Shown piece after piece: positions 21,847-33,242 of a stretch of 64,000 nt of DNA. This stretch comes from Rebecca billardiae RCC1528. Lineage: Eukaryota > Haptophyta. The DNA lies in the NCBI GenBank assembly GCA_965240325.2, contig OZ251222.1, positions 1,488,001-1,552,000 of the forward strand. The letters run 5' to 3'. Numbering within the stretch: the first letter of the stretch is position 1; each line of letters begins with the position of its first letter. The position numbers were made by a program, and so were the translations under genes. The notes beneath the pieces were generated by a model. It saw only the letters and a program-made list of their open reading frames with translations, was not told the DNA's origin and searched no databases.

Positions 21847-23427
21847 TCAACGGTCGTATTGATGATGCTCATGCATCTCAGAGGTGTGCTCGGTGCCGTC
21901 AAACAGCCGATGATGCACCAGCTCGTCGTCAGGCGCGTCGCCGAAGGCGGGATGCAACAACGCGCTCGGAATCGGATCCGACGCTCCGAGCAGCTCTCCC
22001 GTGCGCCGAACAGCGCCCATTGCGCCAACGGATGGAGGGCGCATCGCGCGAAGGTGCGCTGAGTCTAGTGCTGCGGCCGCCGTGATGAAAGAGTGGCGGG
22101 CGAGCTCGGCACGCAATCGGCGAATCAGGTGCAGGTCGTGCTCCTCCTCGGCCGCCCACGCTGCCTCCTCGGCCGTGCGCGCGCGCTCGGCAGCGGATCG
22201 CGCACCGTCGGCGCGTGCGAGCGCGTGCTCGTGCGGGCGCGCTCCTTGCCCCGGATGAGGCGGCGCCGGCTGCGCAAGCCCCGGCTTGATGGCCGAGTGG
22301 TACGGCGCGCGCTCGGGCATCGCGGCGACAGGTCGCGTCTGCACCGCGCGCGCGCGCATGGCGAAGAGCAGCGTCGAGACGTTCTCGTCGTAGCTCGACG
22401 CATCCGCGCTGATGGTCGCGACGATGCACGTCTTCGAGTTGCCCGCGAGTGCGTTGGTGAGCAGCCGCGTGATCTTGGAGTTGCGGAACGGCACGTGCGG
22501 CGCGGACGCGCTGCCGCCCGACGCGAGCGCAGAGATGCAGTTGCCCAGGGCCGAGACCGAGCGGTTGATCGCCTTGGCCTCTTCGAGCCGCTCCCCCTGG
22601 CTGCGCGACTTGTGCACGCGCTCGGAGCCCGCGAGGTCGACGAGCGTGAGCACCGACGCGCGGCCCGCCGTCCTCACCTCGAGCTCGACGACGGTGTGCG
22701 AGCGAGACGACGCGCGGTTCGTGCGCGTGGCGCTGACCTGGCGCGCGCGCACGACGCGGTGAAGCTCGCGCAGCGCCTGCGCGACTCCGCCGGTGATGGC
22801 CACGCGCACGAGGCCGTCGAGCCGCACGCCGCGCTCGCCGTCCTCGCGGATCTTGGGCGCAGCCGCCGCCGCCCCGCCCGCGCCGAGCAGGTCGGTGACG
22901 CGCTCGAGGTACACCTCGTACGCGCGCATACTCAGCTCAAAGGGGCGGCCCGCGCGCTGGGCGCGCGCCTGCGCGCCGCAGAGGTCCATCGCGGCGCGCG
23001 CCACGATCCCTCCCTCGCGCCCGACCCGATCGACCAGAGCGTCGTCCGCAGCGGCCACGGCACCGACGCCCGTGAGACCGAGTCCGTACATCGTGTGCGT
23101 CTTCCCCGAGCCCGTGGCGCCGAAGGCGAGCACGGTGGCATTGAAGCCATGCACGACGTCGTGCACGCTGGTCAGCCCGACGCTCGCGTACGCGTCAGCC
23201 TGCGTCGCCTCGCGCGTCAGCACGTCGTCCGCCTCGAACGCGCGCCTGTCAAAGTAGGGCCGCTGCAGCACGACGGCGTGGGGGGGACGCTCGGACACGC
23301 TGGAGTCGCCCGCGATGCGCTGCGGCCGGACGCGAAAGACGACCCGGATGCTGCGGGCGCCAGCCTCATCCGCACCCGCCGGCGCCTCGCCCCGATTCGC
23401 CTCGTGCGGCGAGAGGGGGCGCAGCAT
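21847..23427 (-). CDS. Kinesin motor protein, short form
   Basis: 526 aa, no intron. Microtubule-based ATPase motor. The motor domain spans about 26-375. Its start is IRVVFRVRP and the P-loop is FGATGSGKTHTMYG (103-110; most kinesins have GQTGSGKT). Switch I is TRTNRASSRSHTVVELEV near 235 and switch II is LVDLAGSERVHKSRSQGE near 262. The region ending the motor reads ALGNCISALASG, then HVPFRNSKITRLLTNALAGN and the ENVSTLLFAMRA segment. After the motor only about 150 residues remain, with a short helical stretch and no long stalk, so processive dimer formation is uncertain. Subfamily not assigned. Confidence 0.95.
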   Translation of the reverse strand: MLRPLSPHEANRGEAPAGADEAGARSIRVVFRVRPQRIAGDSSVSERPPHAVVLQRPYFDRRAFEADDVLTREATQADAYASVGLTSVHDVVHGFNATVLAFGATGSGKTHTMYGLGLTGVGAVAAADDALVDRVGREGGIVARAAMDLCGAQARAQRAGRPFELSMRAYEVYLERVTDLLGAGGAAAAAPKIREDGERGVRLDGLVRVAITGGVAQALRELHRVVRARQVSATRTNRASSRSHTVVELEVRTAGRASVLTLVDLAGSERVHKSRSQGERLEEAKAINRSVSALGNCISALASGGSASAPHVPFRNSKITRLLTNALAGNSKTCIVATISADASSYDENVSTLLFAMRARAVQTRPVAAMPERAPYHSAIKPGLAQPAPPHPGQGARPHEHALARADGARSAAERARTAEEAAWAAEEEHDLHLIRRLRAELARHSFITAAAALDSAHLRAMRPPSVGAMGAVRRTGELLGASDPIPSALLHPAFGDAPDDELVHHRLFDGTEHTSEMHEHHQYDR

Positions 23428-23567
23428 GCCTCGCGCGCCAACGGTCTTCGACGTGCGCGACTCCGGACTCGCGGGGCGCGGGCCGCCGCCCGCCGCCCGC
23501 CGAGTCAGTCAGCCGGACCATCTTCAATCTCCGGACGCGCTCGAGATCTGCGCCGTCCACTTTTCAG
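23428..23567. promoter_or_regulatory. 140-bp shared promoter of kinesin and patatin-like genes
   Basis: Contains TCCGGAC at 23462-23468 and TCCGGACG at 23530-23537, the motif also found in three other promoters here. Confidence 0.5.
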
Positions 23568-26500
23568 ATGATGATTTCCGCCAGCCTGACGGCGGTCGAT
23601 TTTCGTTCGATGCGCCGGCTCAGCGCGATAAAAATGGGCTCCTCCGCACTGCGCGCCGGCGTGCGCGTGCGCCAGTGTGACGTGCTGGTACTTGCGGCGG
23701 GCGTGTGCCTCGGCCTGTTGGCGTCGCGGCATGCGCGCGAGACGCCAGCCGACCTCGGCCCCGAGCGCCTCATCCGCCGGCGCGGCGGCGCCTCGCAGCG
23801 CACCGGCGCGGCCGCGGCTGCGGCCGCTCCCGCCGCGCCGCCACCACGCTGCACGGGCAACTATACGGCTCTCGCGATCGACGGGGCGGGGATGGGCGCC
23901 CTCGCGGCCGTCAGTGTGCTTCGCGAGCTCGAGCACGGCGTCGCTCAGGCCTCGGCCCACCCCGTCGCCTCGGTGGGCGACGTGTTTGACGTGATCGTCG
24001 GCTCGTCGGCGGGCGGCGTCGCGGCCGCGCTGCTGGCCTCGGGCCACCGCGCGGCGGACGTCGAGCGGCTGTGGACGCACGGGATGGGGCGCATGTTCAA
24101 CGACTCCCTCCTCCACTGCGCCGCCCCGGACATCGCCCTCCTCGGCAGCGAGGCGTGCGCGCCCGTGCGCGCGACGTGCGGCTCGAGTGAGGCGCTCAAC
24201 AGCAGCGGCGCGGGCTGCGCGGCCGCGCTCGTGCGCTGCGCGGCGGGCGCGCCGCTCTACCGCGCGGAGGGCGTGCGCGAGGTGCTCTCAAGCCTCCTCG
24301 ATGCCGCGCGCGAGGAGCGCGCCGCACCCACCACCACGCGCGAGCTCGCCCGGCGGCTGGGCGACGCGCGCGCGTTTGCCCTGCTGGGCGCGGACGTGAC
24401 GCGCAACGCGCTCGCGCCGCCCGCCGTCGCCTTCTCGAGCATCGCGTGGGCGTCGGGCGTGGTGAACGAGACGGACGCGCAGGAGTACGAGCTGGCCGAC
24501 CTGCTCGCCGGCCTCATGGCCGCGCCGCCGCTCCTCGAGCCCGTGCGGCTGCGCGCGCGCGCGGACGAGAGCAGCTGGCCGCGCGGCCCGGTCGCGCGCG
24601 CGGCCGCGGCGCGCGCGGCCGCGGCGCGGCCCGGCCGCCTCCTGCGCGACGCGTCGGGCTCGGTGCCCAACTCGGCGCCGGTGGCGCTCGAGCTGGCGGC
24701 GGCGATCGCCGCGCGGCGCGAGGGCCGCGCGTGCGAGCTCGCCCCCGCGCAGCTCGCGCTCGTCTCGCTGGGCGGCGGCTACGGCTCGGCGGTCGCCGCG
24801 TGGCCGGACGCCGCCAAGCGCGCGCTCGCGCCCGCCGCGGGCGCGCGGCGCCGCTCGCCAAGCTCGCGCCGGCGGCGGCACGACCCGCCGCCGCCGCCGC
24901 CGCCGCCGCCGGGCGTGCTCGAGTGGCTCGCCGAGTACGCGCCCGCGCGCGACGCCGCGGACGCGTGGGGCACGCTGCGCACGGTGCTCGCGCCGCTCGC
25001 GCGCGCCGAGCCGCTGCTCGCGCGCGCCGCGGCCGAGGGGCTTGCCGAGCTGGGCGCGCGCCAGCTGGCCGAGCGCTACGCGGCGGCGGGCGCGCGCGGC
25101 GCGTACGTGCGCGTCGCGCCGCGCGCGGCGCGCGCGTCGGGCACGCCGCCAGCCTCGCTCACCGACAGCTCGGACGCCGTCGTCGCCGCGCTCGAGAAGC
25201 TCGCGGCGCGCGCGCACGGCTCGGCGCGCAGCGGCGGCGCGCTCGACGCGCTCGTGGCCGCGGCGCTGGCGCCGCGCGCCGCCGCGCTGCCCGCGGCCGT
25301 GGGCGGACCGGCGGTGCTCGCGCAGACGAGCGCGTCGGAGCGCGGCGCACTCGCGCTGTGCACGGGCGCGAGCTCCGCCTGGATGCGCCTCTTCCCCGCC
25401 GCGTACGCGCCGCTCGCCGCGCACGCGAGCGAGGCGCGGTGTGCGCAGCTCGGCGCCGAGCTGAGCGCGCCCACGCCGCCGCCGTCGCCGCCGTCGCCGC
25501 CGCCGTCGCCGCTGCCGCCGCCGCCCTCGCCCGCGCCGCCGCCGCCGCCTTCGGCGCCGCCGCCCTCGCCGCGACCGCCGCCGCCACCCCTCCCGCCGCC
25601 GCCCTCGCCCTCGCCCCCGCCGCCCTCGCCCTCGCCGCCGCCGCCGCCCTCGCCGCCGCCTCCGCCGCCGGCGCCTCTCAACGTGCTGCGCGTGCGCGCG
25701 CTGCACCCGGGCGGCTCGCCCGGCGGCGGCCGCGCGGGCATCATCGACCCGTTCCTCGTTCACTGGGACCCGCCGCACCCGTCGCCGCCGAGCCCGCCGC
25801 CGCCGCCCTCGCCGCCGAGCCCGCCGCCGCCGCCCTCGCCGCCGCCGCCGCCTAAGGTGCCGCTTCCGCCGCCGCCGCGGCCCTCGCCACCGCCGCCACC
25901 CTCCTTCCCGCCGCCCTTCCCGCCCCCCTGGTCCATCCCCTCGTCCATCCGGCTGGTGGACACGGCGCAGCTCGCAGCGGGGCCGCGCCGCACGCCCGCG
26001 GTCACGCTGCGCCCGTTGGGCGGAGCCGCAGGCTCGTCGAGGCCTCTCAGCGGGGGCAGCCCGGCCACCGCGCAGCACGCACACGCGCCCCCGCCGCCGC
26101 CCTCGCCCCCCCGCCGCCACACCTCAGCCCCCTCAGCCTCGTCCGCCCTCGTGCACTTTTCGTACGAGGGCTGCTTCCGCGACGACGTGGCCAACGCGCC
26201 CGACTTTGGCGAGCAGCAGCGCGGCCGGTGCGGTGCCGCGCGCGCATGGGCGCGGCGACGGGGGCGATGGCGCTTGCTATAATGCTTGCCCGCACGCGCC
26301 CGCAGACCGCACGAGCCATGCTCCGCTCAACTGCCAACCCGCCGCCCCACCACTCACCCCCCTTCTTCTGCCGTGGCCGCGGTGCGCTGCGCCACAGGCA
26401 CACGGTCGAGTCGTGCGCGCACGCGTGCGAGGGTGCGGCCTACATTGCCCTGCAGGCGGCGGAGCACTCGCGCGCGCTCGGCGGCTTGTGCTCGTGCGGC

Positions 26501-27157
26501 CCTCCAACCGGCAAGCCGCCGCACCTGCGCGGCACCTCTGGCCCATACGGCCGCGTGAGTGACATGGAGTGTGCGTGGCCGTGCAGACCCCTCGACCCGA
26601 AGCCCGACCGCCGGCCGTGCGGTGGCGAGCGTCGGAACGCCGTCTACTGCACACTCGGCAGCGGCCGATGCCACGGCGTGCAGCTGCTCGTGGGGGAGGC
26701 CGGAGGTGCGGCACAAGGCGACGCCCAGCACGTGGCACGCGGGCACGGCACGCGCGCTGCATCGATGGGCGCGCTAAGCGCGCTGGGCGCGCTGGGCGCC
26801 GGGCTCGCCGCGCTGCTGCTCGCCGCGTGGCGCTCGCGGTTGCAGCGTGTGGCCAGCGTCTTCGCACCCACCGGCGCACCCGCTGCGCGCGGCGCGGCGG
26901 CGCCGATGGCCGGCGCCTCCGTAACGGCGCTTCCTAGGCGGGCATCTGCGCCATCAGTCACATCTGGCACGCCGCCACGAGCACGTGCGCTCCCGGCGAC
27001 GGCGGTGGGCGGTGGCGAGCAGGCCGATCGGCTGCTGTCTGCAGCATCGTGCACGCTGGTAACGGCGTCTCTCGGCCACCAAGCAGACACGCATCTGCAG
27101 CACCCGACTGGTGACGATTACGAGCGCCGTGGTCGCGTGCCTCGGATGATGCTCTGA
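23568..27157 (+). CDS. Patatin-like phospholipase with Pro-rich linkers, WSC domain and C-terminal membrane anchor
   Basis: Two exons, 23568-26227 and 26398-27157 (intron 170 bp, phase 2), 1139 aa. A hydrophobic segment near 38-55 (VLVLAAGVCLGLLASRHA) acts as signal peptide or anchor. The patatin acyl-hydrolase part has oxyanion DGAG (105-108), nucleophile elbow GSSAGG (Ser147), and RDASGSVPNSAPVALELAAA around Asp361 at the position of the usual DGGxxxNNP. The Ser-Asp dyad is therefore present, with Ala for Gly. Two long PPSPPP linkers follow (25470-25680 and 25780-25930). A WSC domain (about 865-951; SYEGCFRDD, TVESCAHACEGAAYIALQ, LCSCG) appears only when the intron is removed. A membrane segment (MGALSALGALGAGLAALLLA) lies at about 1009-1031. 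Probable role: extracellular, wall-tethered lipid hydrolase (inference). Confidence 0.88.
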
Positions 27158-27924
27158 GCTGCCTCGAGTCGGACCCGGCGTGAGCTGTGAGCTGTACAGT
27201 AGTGCTGCGAAATCGTCCTGGCTAGCAGTGCTATCGGCTGCGCTGGAAGAGAGCACGCCCCACAAGGGCGTGGCAGGCCCTCGAATTGAGCCGGCAGAAC
27301 CAACACTAAACGGCACTCCGAGGTGTGGAGGACAGACTATGTGATAATCACCTGGCTGGCCCAAGCCCACCACGACGCGCGGAGGAAAGCTGCCAAGCTC
27401 CTCGGTCACTCCTGGGGCTGCTGGCAGTAAGGAGTGCTGATGAGTGCTGCCGGTCGGAAGCACCAGTCGGCGGATGATGCGCTCGGCGACCAGCAGCTAC
27501 GGTGCGCCCGGGACACAAGCACAAGCGCGTGCCTGAAAGCCATCGGCGTGTACGGGAGGAAGGCGACGGTCAAGGAGGAAACAGGCGCAAGCGTTGGCAT
27601 GCGTGAGAGTGATGCGCGCGCATGGCGACTGACTGTGCACCGGGCGCAAGCGGGCACACCAGCCGGCGGCGCGGCACTGCATCGATGTGATGCTCGGGAT
27701 GGGACCGCCTGCGGTCAGCGCCGACGGCGGCACACTGCTTTGGCAGCTTGCACCAGCGAACCTCCATCGCGCTGACCGAGGAGCTCCAGTCGTCATTGTG
27801 GAGCAGGTGTGTTGCTGTGGCGGGCATGTCGTTACGGGATCTGCTGACCATGCAGTGGGATCACCCCACCGGCGTCGCCGTGCACGGTCAGCCGACGACG
27901 TCAGGGGCCAGCCCCGAGCCAAGA
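27158..27924. other. No gene recognised
   Basis: Start of the 14-kb repeat island. Only short ORFs without motifs. Confidence 0.5.
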
Positions 27925-28976
27925 GAGGCCACTCGAGCGACTTCGTGTCAGGCGAGGCAGATCGCGCCAGTGCGAGGCGAGGCAGACGCTCGCCTGCCTC
28001 GCCCAGCAGGCGAGGCAGCTAAGCTAGTAAAGCCGCGGCCGAACTTTACGAAAGCCAAATGTCTGCCGGTGCGCCGCCGGTCTTCGCGCACGGTGACAAG
28101 GGCGCGGGCGCTTCCTCACGATCCCGAAGAGCGCTGCGCGCGGCGTCGCGTTGGCGGCGGCAGCGGCGCTTGGTTGTATCTTGCCCATTCTGCGTGGCGG
28201 CGCGCGCTGATGACGCCTCGGCCGCCGCCACGCCATGCGCGACCAGGCGTGTCGCCTTCTTGACGGGCAGTGCACACGCCCTTGCAAGCGCACAGCCGTG
28301 AAGAGCCGAGAGCGTCCGTCGCGAGCACGCCGCCCAGGCGGGATGCGTTGTGTGATATCAACGAAGCTACCTTGCGCATGCGCTCCGCCGAGTTCGCCAT
28401 GCGTTCAGTGCAGTCAAGATCGCTGAACGAGAGGTTGTCATCGGCTGAAATGCAGGTGAGCATTGCTCATCGTAGCTGCTACCCATGGTCATCGTGGCTT
28501 GCACATGCCAGAGCGTGAACACCCAGTGTCATACGAATAGTCCTGACAACGCATCCCGCGTGGGCGGCGTGCTCGCGACGGACGCTCTCGGCTCTTCACG
28601 GCTGTGCGGTTGCAAGGGCGTGTGCACTGCCCGTCAAGAAGGCGACACGCCTGGTCGCGCATGGCGTGGCGGCGGCCGAGGCGTCATGAGAGCGCGCCGC
28701 CACGCAGAATGGGCAAGATACACCCAAGCGCCGCTGCCGCCGCCAACGCGACGCCGCGCGCAGCGCTCCTCGGGATCGTGAGGAAGCGCCCTCGCGCGCC
28801 CTTGTCACCGTGCGCGAAGACCGGCGGCGCCTCGGCAGACATTTGGCTTTCGTAAAGTTCGGCCGCGGCTTTACTAGCTTAGCTGCCTCGCCTCGAGGCG
28901 AGGCAGGCGAGCGTCTGCCTCGCCTCGCACTGGCGCGATCTGCCTCGCCTGACACGAAGTCGCTCGAGCGGCCTCC
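27925..28976. repeat. Long inverted repeat, ~430-bp arms, ~190-bp spacer
   Basis: Left arm about 27925-28352, right arm about 28546-28976 in reverse orientation, with scattered mismatches and small indels. Outer ends read CTCGAGCGACTTCGTGTCA (left) and its complement (right). Inner ends read GGGATGCGTTGT. The arms include a GAGGCAG-rich cluster near their outer ends. No ORF with a recognisable domain lies in arms or spacer. It resembles a foldback element or an inverted duplication. Confidence 0.9.
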
Positions 28977-30046
28977 AAGAGGGATGAAGCGCTCATTGTC
29001 TTCACACCCGTGAGGCCCCAGCCGTCGGACTACTTTGCTCTCCGAGAGAATGAAGGGCTGGAGCGTACGCCAGCCACTCCCGTCGTATCAGCGCACACCG
29101 CCCTGCGCCGTCGCGGCGACGGCCTGCGGTATCCTGTCACTGGGTCCCACTGCAGCTCGAGCGCGCTCACGGCAGAGCCGTCGCCCTCCTACGGCTGCAT
29201 GCGCGCGGCTGAACGTGCCCCCGAAGCCGCCGATCGCATCAACAGTCAGTGGCAAGGGAGGCTGAACCACCGGAATCGGCGGGTTGGAACTGCGGAGTAG
29301 TTCTTCGGAGACGCCCGCCACGAGCAAGGTGGGCACAAAGTAGGATTTGGCCGAGGTCGACTCGCATGCTCGCCCAGCCGCCGGGCAGCGACTCTGGCAG
29401 CGGCTGCACGTCCAGGTGGATACGGGTGAACTGGAAAGTGGCCGACCCAACTCACGCGGAGGCCTCTCTGGGAGCATTGGGGTCGAAGGGGCGCCAGGGA
29501 CGGACTTCAGGGGGTCCCTGGAGTTCCGCCGCAGCGCGCTTTCTGCGCTGCGGGCCCGTCTCCGCGCGTGGCGGCCGCAACGGCACTGTTCAATTACCTA
29601 GCGCTGGCTGGGGCATGGGAATCGAGCTCAGAGACGCGCGCACGGAGGAAGAGCGTGTGCAGCGGCTCGGACGGTTGCCCTGGGACCTACCCTGGCCAGC
29701 GCAACCGCGCCTTGCCTCGGAGTCCGCCCTTCCTGAGCCCACGCACGCGTCTTGCGGCTTGAAACGCTGGCGTTCAGCCTTGTGCGCGGAACTCACGAAA
29801 CAAGGCGAAGGCGGCGAGAAGCGCGACCTGGCGCGTGCGCAGACGACGTCTCACGACCAGGTGAGTTCAGCGAACATCGTGCGCCGTCGTGGCGACCCGC
29901 CAGTGGGCGCTCGTGCTCGTTCGCCCACGAGCCCTCGCCACGAGGCCCGCCGCCCGCTGAGTGCCCAGATAGCCCCGGTGCCCAATTAGCCCGTATCCGC
30001 CTGTACAGATTCGATTCTGCAGAAGCGCGTCGAGTCGCCCGTGTGT
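28977..30046. other. Mostly non-coding; one possible exon
   Basis: An open plus frame 29249-29860 ends at a good donor (CACGACCAG/GTGAGT at 29861). Part of it reads RTEEERVQRLGRLPWDLPW. No family or partner exon was recognised, so it is not called as a gene. Confidence 0.3.
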
Positions 30047-30133
30047 GGTAAGATGGCGAAGCGTTTCACCGCTGCGCCACCAGAGTCGACTCTGGTGGCG
30101 CGGCGCAGCGGTAAAACGCTTCGTCATCTTACC
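30047..30133. mobile_element. 87-bp hairpin (MITE-like) element
   Basis: Near-perfect inverted repeat: left arm GGTAAGATGGCGAAGCG..., centre CAGAGTCGACTCTG, right arm ending CGCTTCGTCATCTTACC, with a 5-nt insertion in the right arm. GTGTGT flanks both ends and could be a target duplication. The right arm contains TGGCGCGGCGCAGCGGT, similar to a tRNA A box. A related half copy lies at 31032-31084. Confidence 0.65.
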
Positions 30134-30139
30134 AGTGTG

Positions 30140-31720
30140 TGCTGCCTGAGCACGAGTACCAGATCCGTCGACCTGGGAGTAGCACCACTCCACCGCAAGG
30201 GCGGTGGCGGGCGAGCCAGTACCACGTGGGCGGGAAGGCGTGCACTTTGCCACTCGCGGTGCTGGACGCATCCACAGTGACGTTGGTTGAGCCCTGTGAG
30301 GAAAGCGGCTGAGATCGCGTCGTCGTAGTATGGGCCCGTGCGCCCGCCCTCATTCCAGCACATCTGGAACTTCAAATGGACCGCGCCACAATGTTTGAGC
30401 CCAACGAATACGGACTGGCCTACATACACGTGCTCGTGGCGGTCGTCGGGGCTGGTGCAAAATTCGCAGCGAGCGTGGTGTGCACCGCGTCCTTGCCGAA
30501 GGCGGGCCCGGCTTTGCGTGGCTACTGATGCCAATGATGGTTGATTGATGCGGCACCGGCCCACTCAGCAGCCAGGACGATGAACGAGCTGCCCCGCGCG
30601 CCGCTCATCTGCGCGGTGGTCCAGCGACCCGCGTGTAGGAGCGTGCCGTCCGCAAAAGCCCAGGCAGAGAGAGCGCGGCGGCGCGTCACGAGCACAGCGT
30701 CTTCGGCAAGCCGGACGACAGCCCTCGGCTCTCTGGCCGGGCATGGCAGGCTGGGTGCCACACGCTGAACCTGACCATGTTGTTTGCCCCAGTTTCAAGT
30801 TGGTGTCTTCCGCGACGCCTTGCAGCTCGCTCCAAGCCGCGCCATCGAAGCACCACACCGAGCCGCGGTGGTTGCTCAGCATCGACTGGGGCTTCGTGCT
30901 CCGCTCGCACGAAACCTGCATGAACGCTGTGTCAGTCTGGCTGCTGCCCGGGTAATCGCCCAGCAACGTCCACGGGGCGTTGCTGGCACCCGTGGCGCTG
31001 CCGAGAGTTGAGCAGTAGGGCGTTGCGTACTGGTAAGATGACGACTCTGGTGGCGCAGCGGTGAAACGCTTCGTCATCTTCCACCGTGATTCCGCTGAGG
31101 GCGACAGACCGACTCTAAGCGTCGCCGCGTCGACCGCCGCAATGATAGTTACGAGTGTGGCTATCTATCTCAGCGCCCTCTGCGACAGCGTCGCCAGCTT
31201 CGACGACGGCGCGTCCGCCGCGTCCATCGCAGCTTCAGCTTCGGCAGAGTCTGCGAGTTCATCGCCGTGAAGGCGTCCCCCGTGCTGTCGACGGCGCCGC
31301 CGCTACGCGCCTCCGAAGCGTTGAGGTCCACCGCCTGATCCGCCTTCTTTGCAGGGCGAGCCAGCAGGCAGAGCGCAGTGAAGCGACCGAATATGATGGT
31401 TTTGATCATCGTTTGCAGTGGCCCCGCCGACGGTGTAGTAGCCGCTACCAACAGTGAATTGCATGACCTCGCCGTTTCCGAAGCTGAGGGCGAGGGTACT
31501 TGCCTTGAAACCAGTGCCGTTGATGTCGGCGGCGCACCCCTCCCACGCACTGATCGCGTTGGGCGGTGCGTCGCCGCGGACGTACGCCTGGAACATGCCG
31601 CCGACGCAAGGTCGAGGTCGTTCGTAGACTTGGTCCCGCAGTTTGAAGCTTCTGAACTAATCCGTCAGCCTGGCCAGAGCTCCGCCCTGCCAACGATCAC
31701 TGCCGTCCACTGTGTGGACT
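30140..31720 (-). pseudogene. Decayed gene for a Cys/Trp-containing protein of unknown family
   Basis: On the minus strand, protein-like text runs through changing frames. First is FKLRDQVYERPRPCVGGMFQ and ADINGTGFKASTLALSFGNG (31650-31400, after an in-frame TAG). Next is CSTLGSATGASNAPWTLLGD and RGSVWCFDGAAWSELQGVAE (31020-30800), then RWTTAQMSGARGSSFIVLAA (30640-30560). Last is FQMCWNEGGRTGPYYDDAIS (30380-30310) and NVTVDASSTASGKVHAFPPT (30290-30230). Frame shifts and a stop break it, and the small hairpin element at 31032-31084 sits inside it. Introns could explain some breaks. Function unknown; a secreted beta-rich protein is possible. Confidence 0.45.
31032..31084. mobile_element. Partial copy of the small hairpin element
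   Basis: Starts GGTAAGATGAC and ends AACGCTTCGTCATCTT, carrying GACTCTGGTGGCGCAGCGGT, the right half of the element at 30047-30133. The left arm is cut short. Confidence 0.6.
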
Positions 31721-31738
31721 AGATTATGATGGCGCACG

Positions 31739-31795
<57 letters not shown>

Positions 31796-31842
31796 AAAGG
31801 TCTGAGCGTGAGCGAAAGCCGGGGGGGGGGGGGGGGGGGGGG
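31739..31842. repeat. Homopolymer pair: 56 C then 22 G
   Basis: C run 31739-31794, 26-bp spacer, G run 31821-31842, flanked by GGCGCACG and CGGCGCACG. It can form a hairpin, a G-quadruplex or an i-motif. Exact run lengths may be assembly estimates. Confidence 0.9.
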
Positions 31843-32605
31843 CGGCGCACGTGCTCCGCAAAATCAAAAAGAGGATGCGCGCAGGATTTTGGGGATTTTT
31901 GTAGCAGATGTGACCGGACCCCTAGTGGACGCATTTCGCTGCCAATGATTGCGTTTGTAGTAGATGCTAATTTTAACGATAGTAACACTTAGGGGAATGC
32001 AGGGTGGAATAGCACATAACACCAGCCGTGTGTTCGAACATTCCGTCATAGTAAGATGCTTGAATTGTAAGAGCCTGAAACAGCTCGCCAACCATAGAAA
32101 AGAGAGATTCGGTCGGCTTTTATGTCGCTTGAAGTAAAGTATTGCCGGCATCTGAAGTCATGAACCGTCGCTTCTCAGTGGCGGATATCATCAGGTTATG
32201 GCGCGATGTTCTAGGGCACGCGATCCGCATCGTTTCGCACGAACCCTCGCGGGCGACGAGATATATCATTGACGCGGGTAGCCCTTTAAGGCGTTCCCGT
32301 TCCCGCGCGCGATTCATAACCGTACCTTTTCTGATTACTATAATTATCTCCCGTCGATTAATATACTGCTCATCGCTACAAAAGGCGCTGCCACTGCCTT
32401 GGCCACTGGCCACTGGCAAACTCGACGCGGGCTCGCGAACAGGCGGGCACTGCACGCGATCGTTCAATCCGACAAGACTCAGCGCCGGTGCGCGCAGATC
32501 TGCGGCGGGTCCCAACGGCCGTCGGCATCGCATTCGTGCCTCGTTCACCCCGCGCGCCCCGCCCTGCCATGCCTCTTCGGCCCAGTGCGTTTTCCAACCG
32601 AGCAC
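31843..32605. other. No gene recognised
   Basis: Comparatively AT-rich until 32390, with many stops. Nothing supported. Confidence 0.5.
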
Positions 32606-33242
32606 GTCGTCACTCGGTCGCACGAACGCGGCCGTTGTCGACCGGCTCGTAGCTGACCATTCGCGCGCCCGCGCGCGCCACGCCGCACGCCGCGCAGCTG
32701 AGGCTCTCGGCATGTTCAGAAGTCGCTCGCCCAACCCTCACCGCTCACGCTCGCGCCGTCCATGACCATGGCCGAGCTGTGATGGCTGACCGCTGAGCCG
32801 CGTGCGGCGTGCTGACGGCTGCGCATGGCGGCGCGGCAAGCATTTGGCGCGCGAGCCGCGCGCTGACCGTGAGGAGGGGCTCTGGCGCTCACTCGACGGA
32901 TGCCTGACCGTGCCTGACACGAGAGCCGTCGTCACTCGGTCGCACGAACGCGGCCGTTGTCGACCGGCTCGTAGCTGACCATTCGCGCGCCCGCGCGCGC
33001 CACGCCGCACGCCGCGCAGCTGAGGCTCTCGGCATGTTCAGAAGTCGCTCGCCCAACCCTCACCGCTCACGCTCGCGCCGTCCATGACCATGGCCGAGCT
33101 GTGATGGCTGAGCCGCGTGCGGCGTGCTGACGGCTGCGCATGGCGGCGCGGCAAGCATTTGGCGCGCGAGCCGCGCGCTGACCGTGAGGAGGGGCTCTGG
33201 CGCTCACTCGACGGATGCCTGACCGTGCCTGACACGAGAGCC
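32606..33242. repeat. Tandem duplication, two copies of ~320 bp
   Basis: Copy 1 is 32606-32927 and copy 2 is 32928-33242, nearly identical. Copy 2 lacks 7 bp (TGACCGC) after GTGATGGC. The high identity points to a recent duplication. No coding content is recognised. Confidence 0.9.

Noticed and set aside
30047-31084. tRNA gene
   Set aside because: Only an A-box-like stretch is present; no B box, anticodon arm or acceptor pairing could be drawn.
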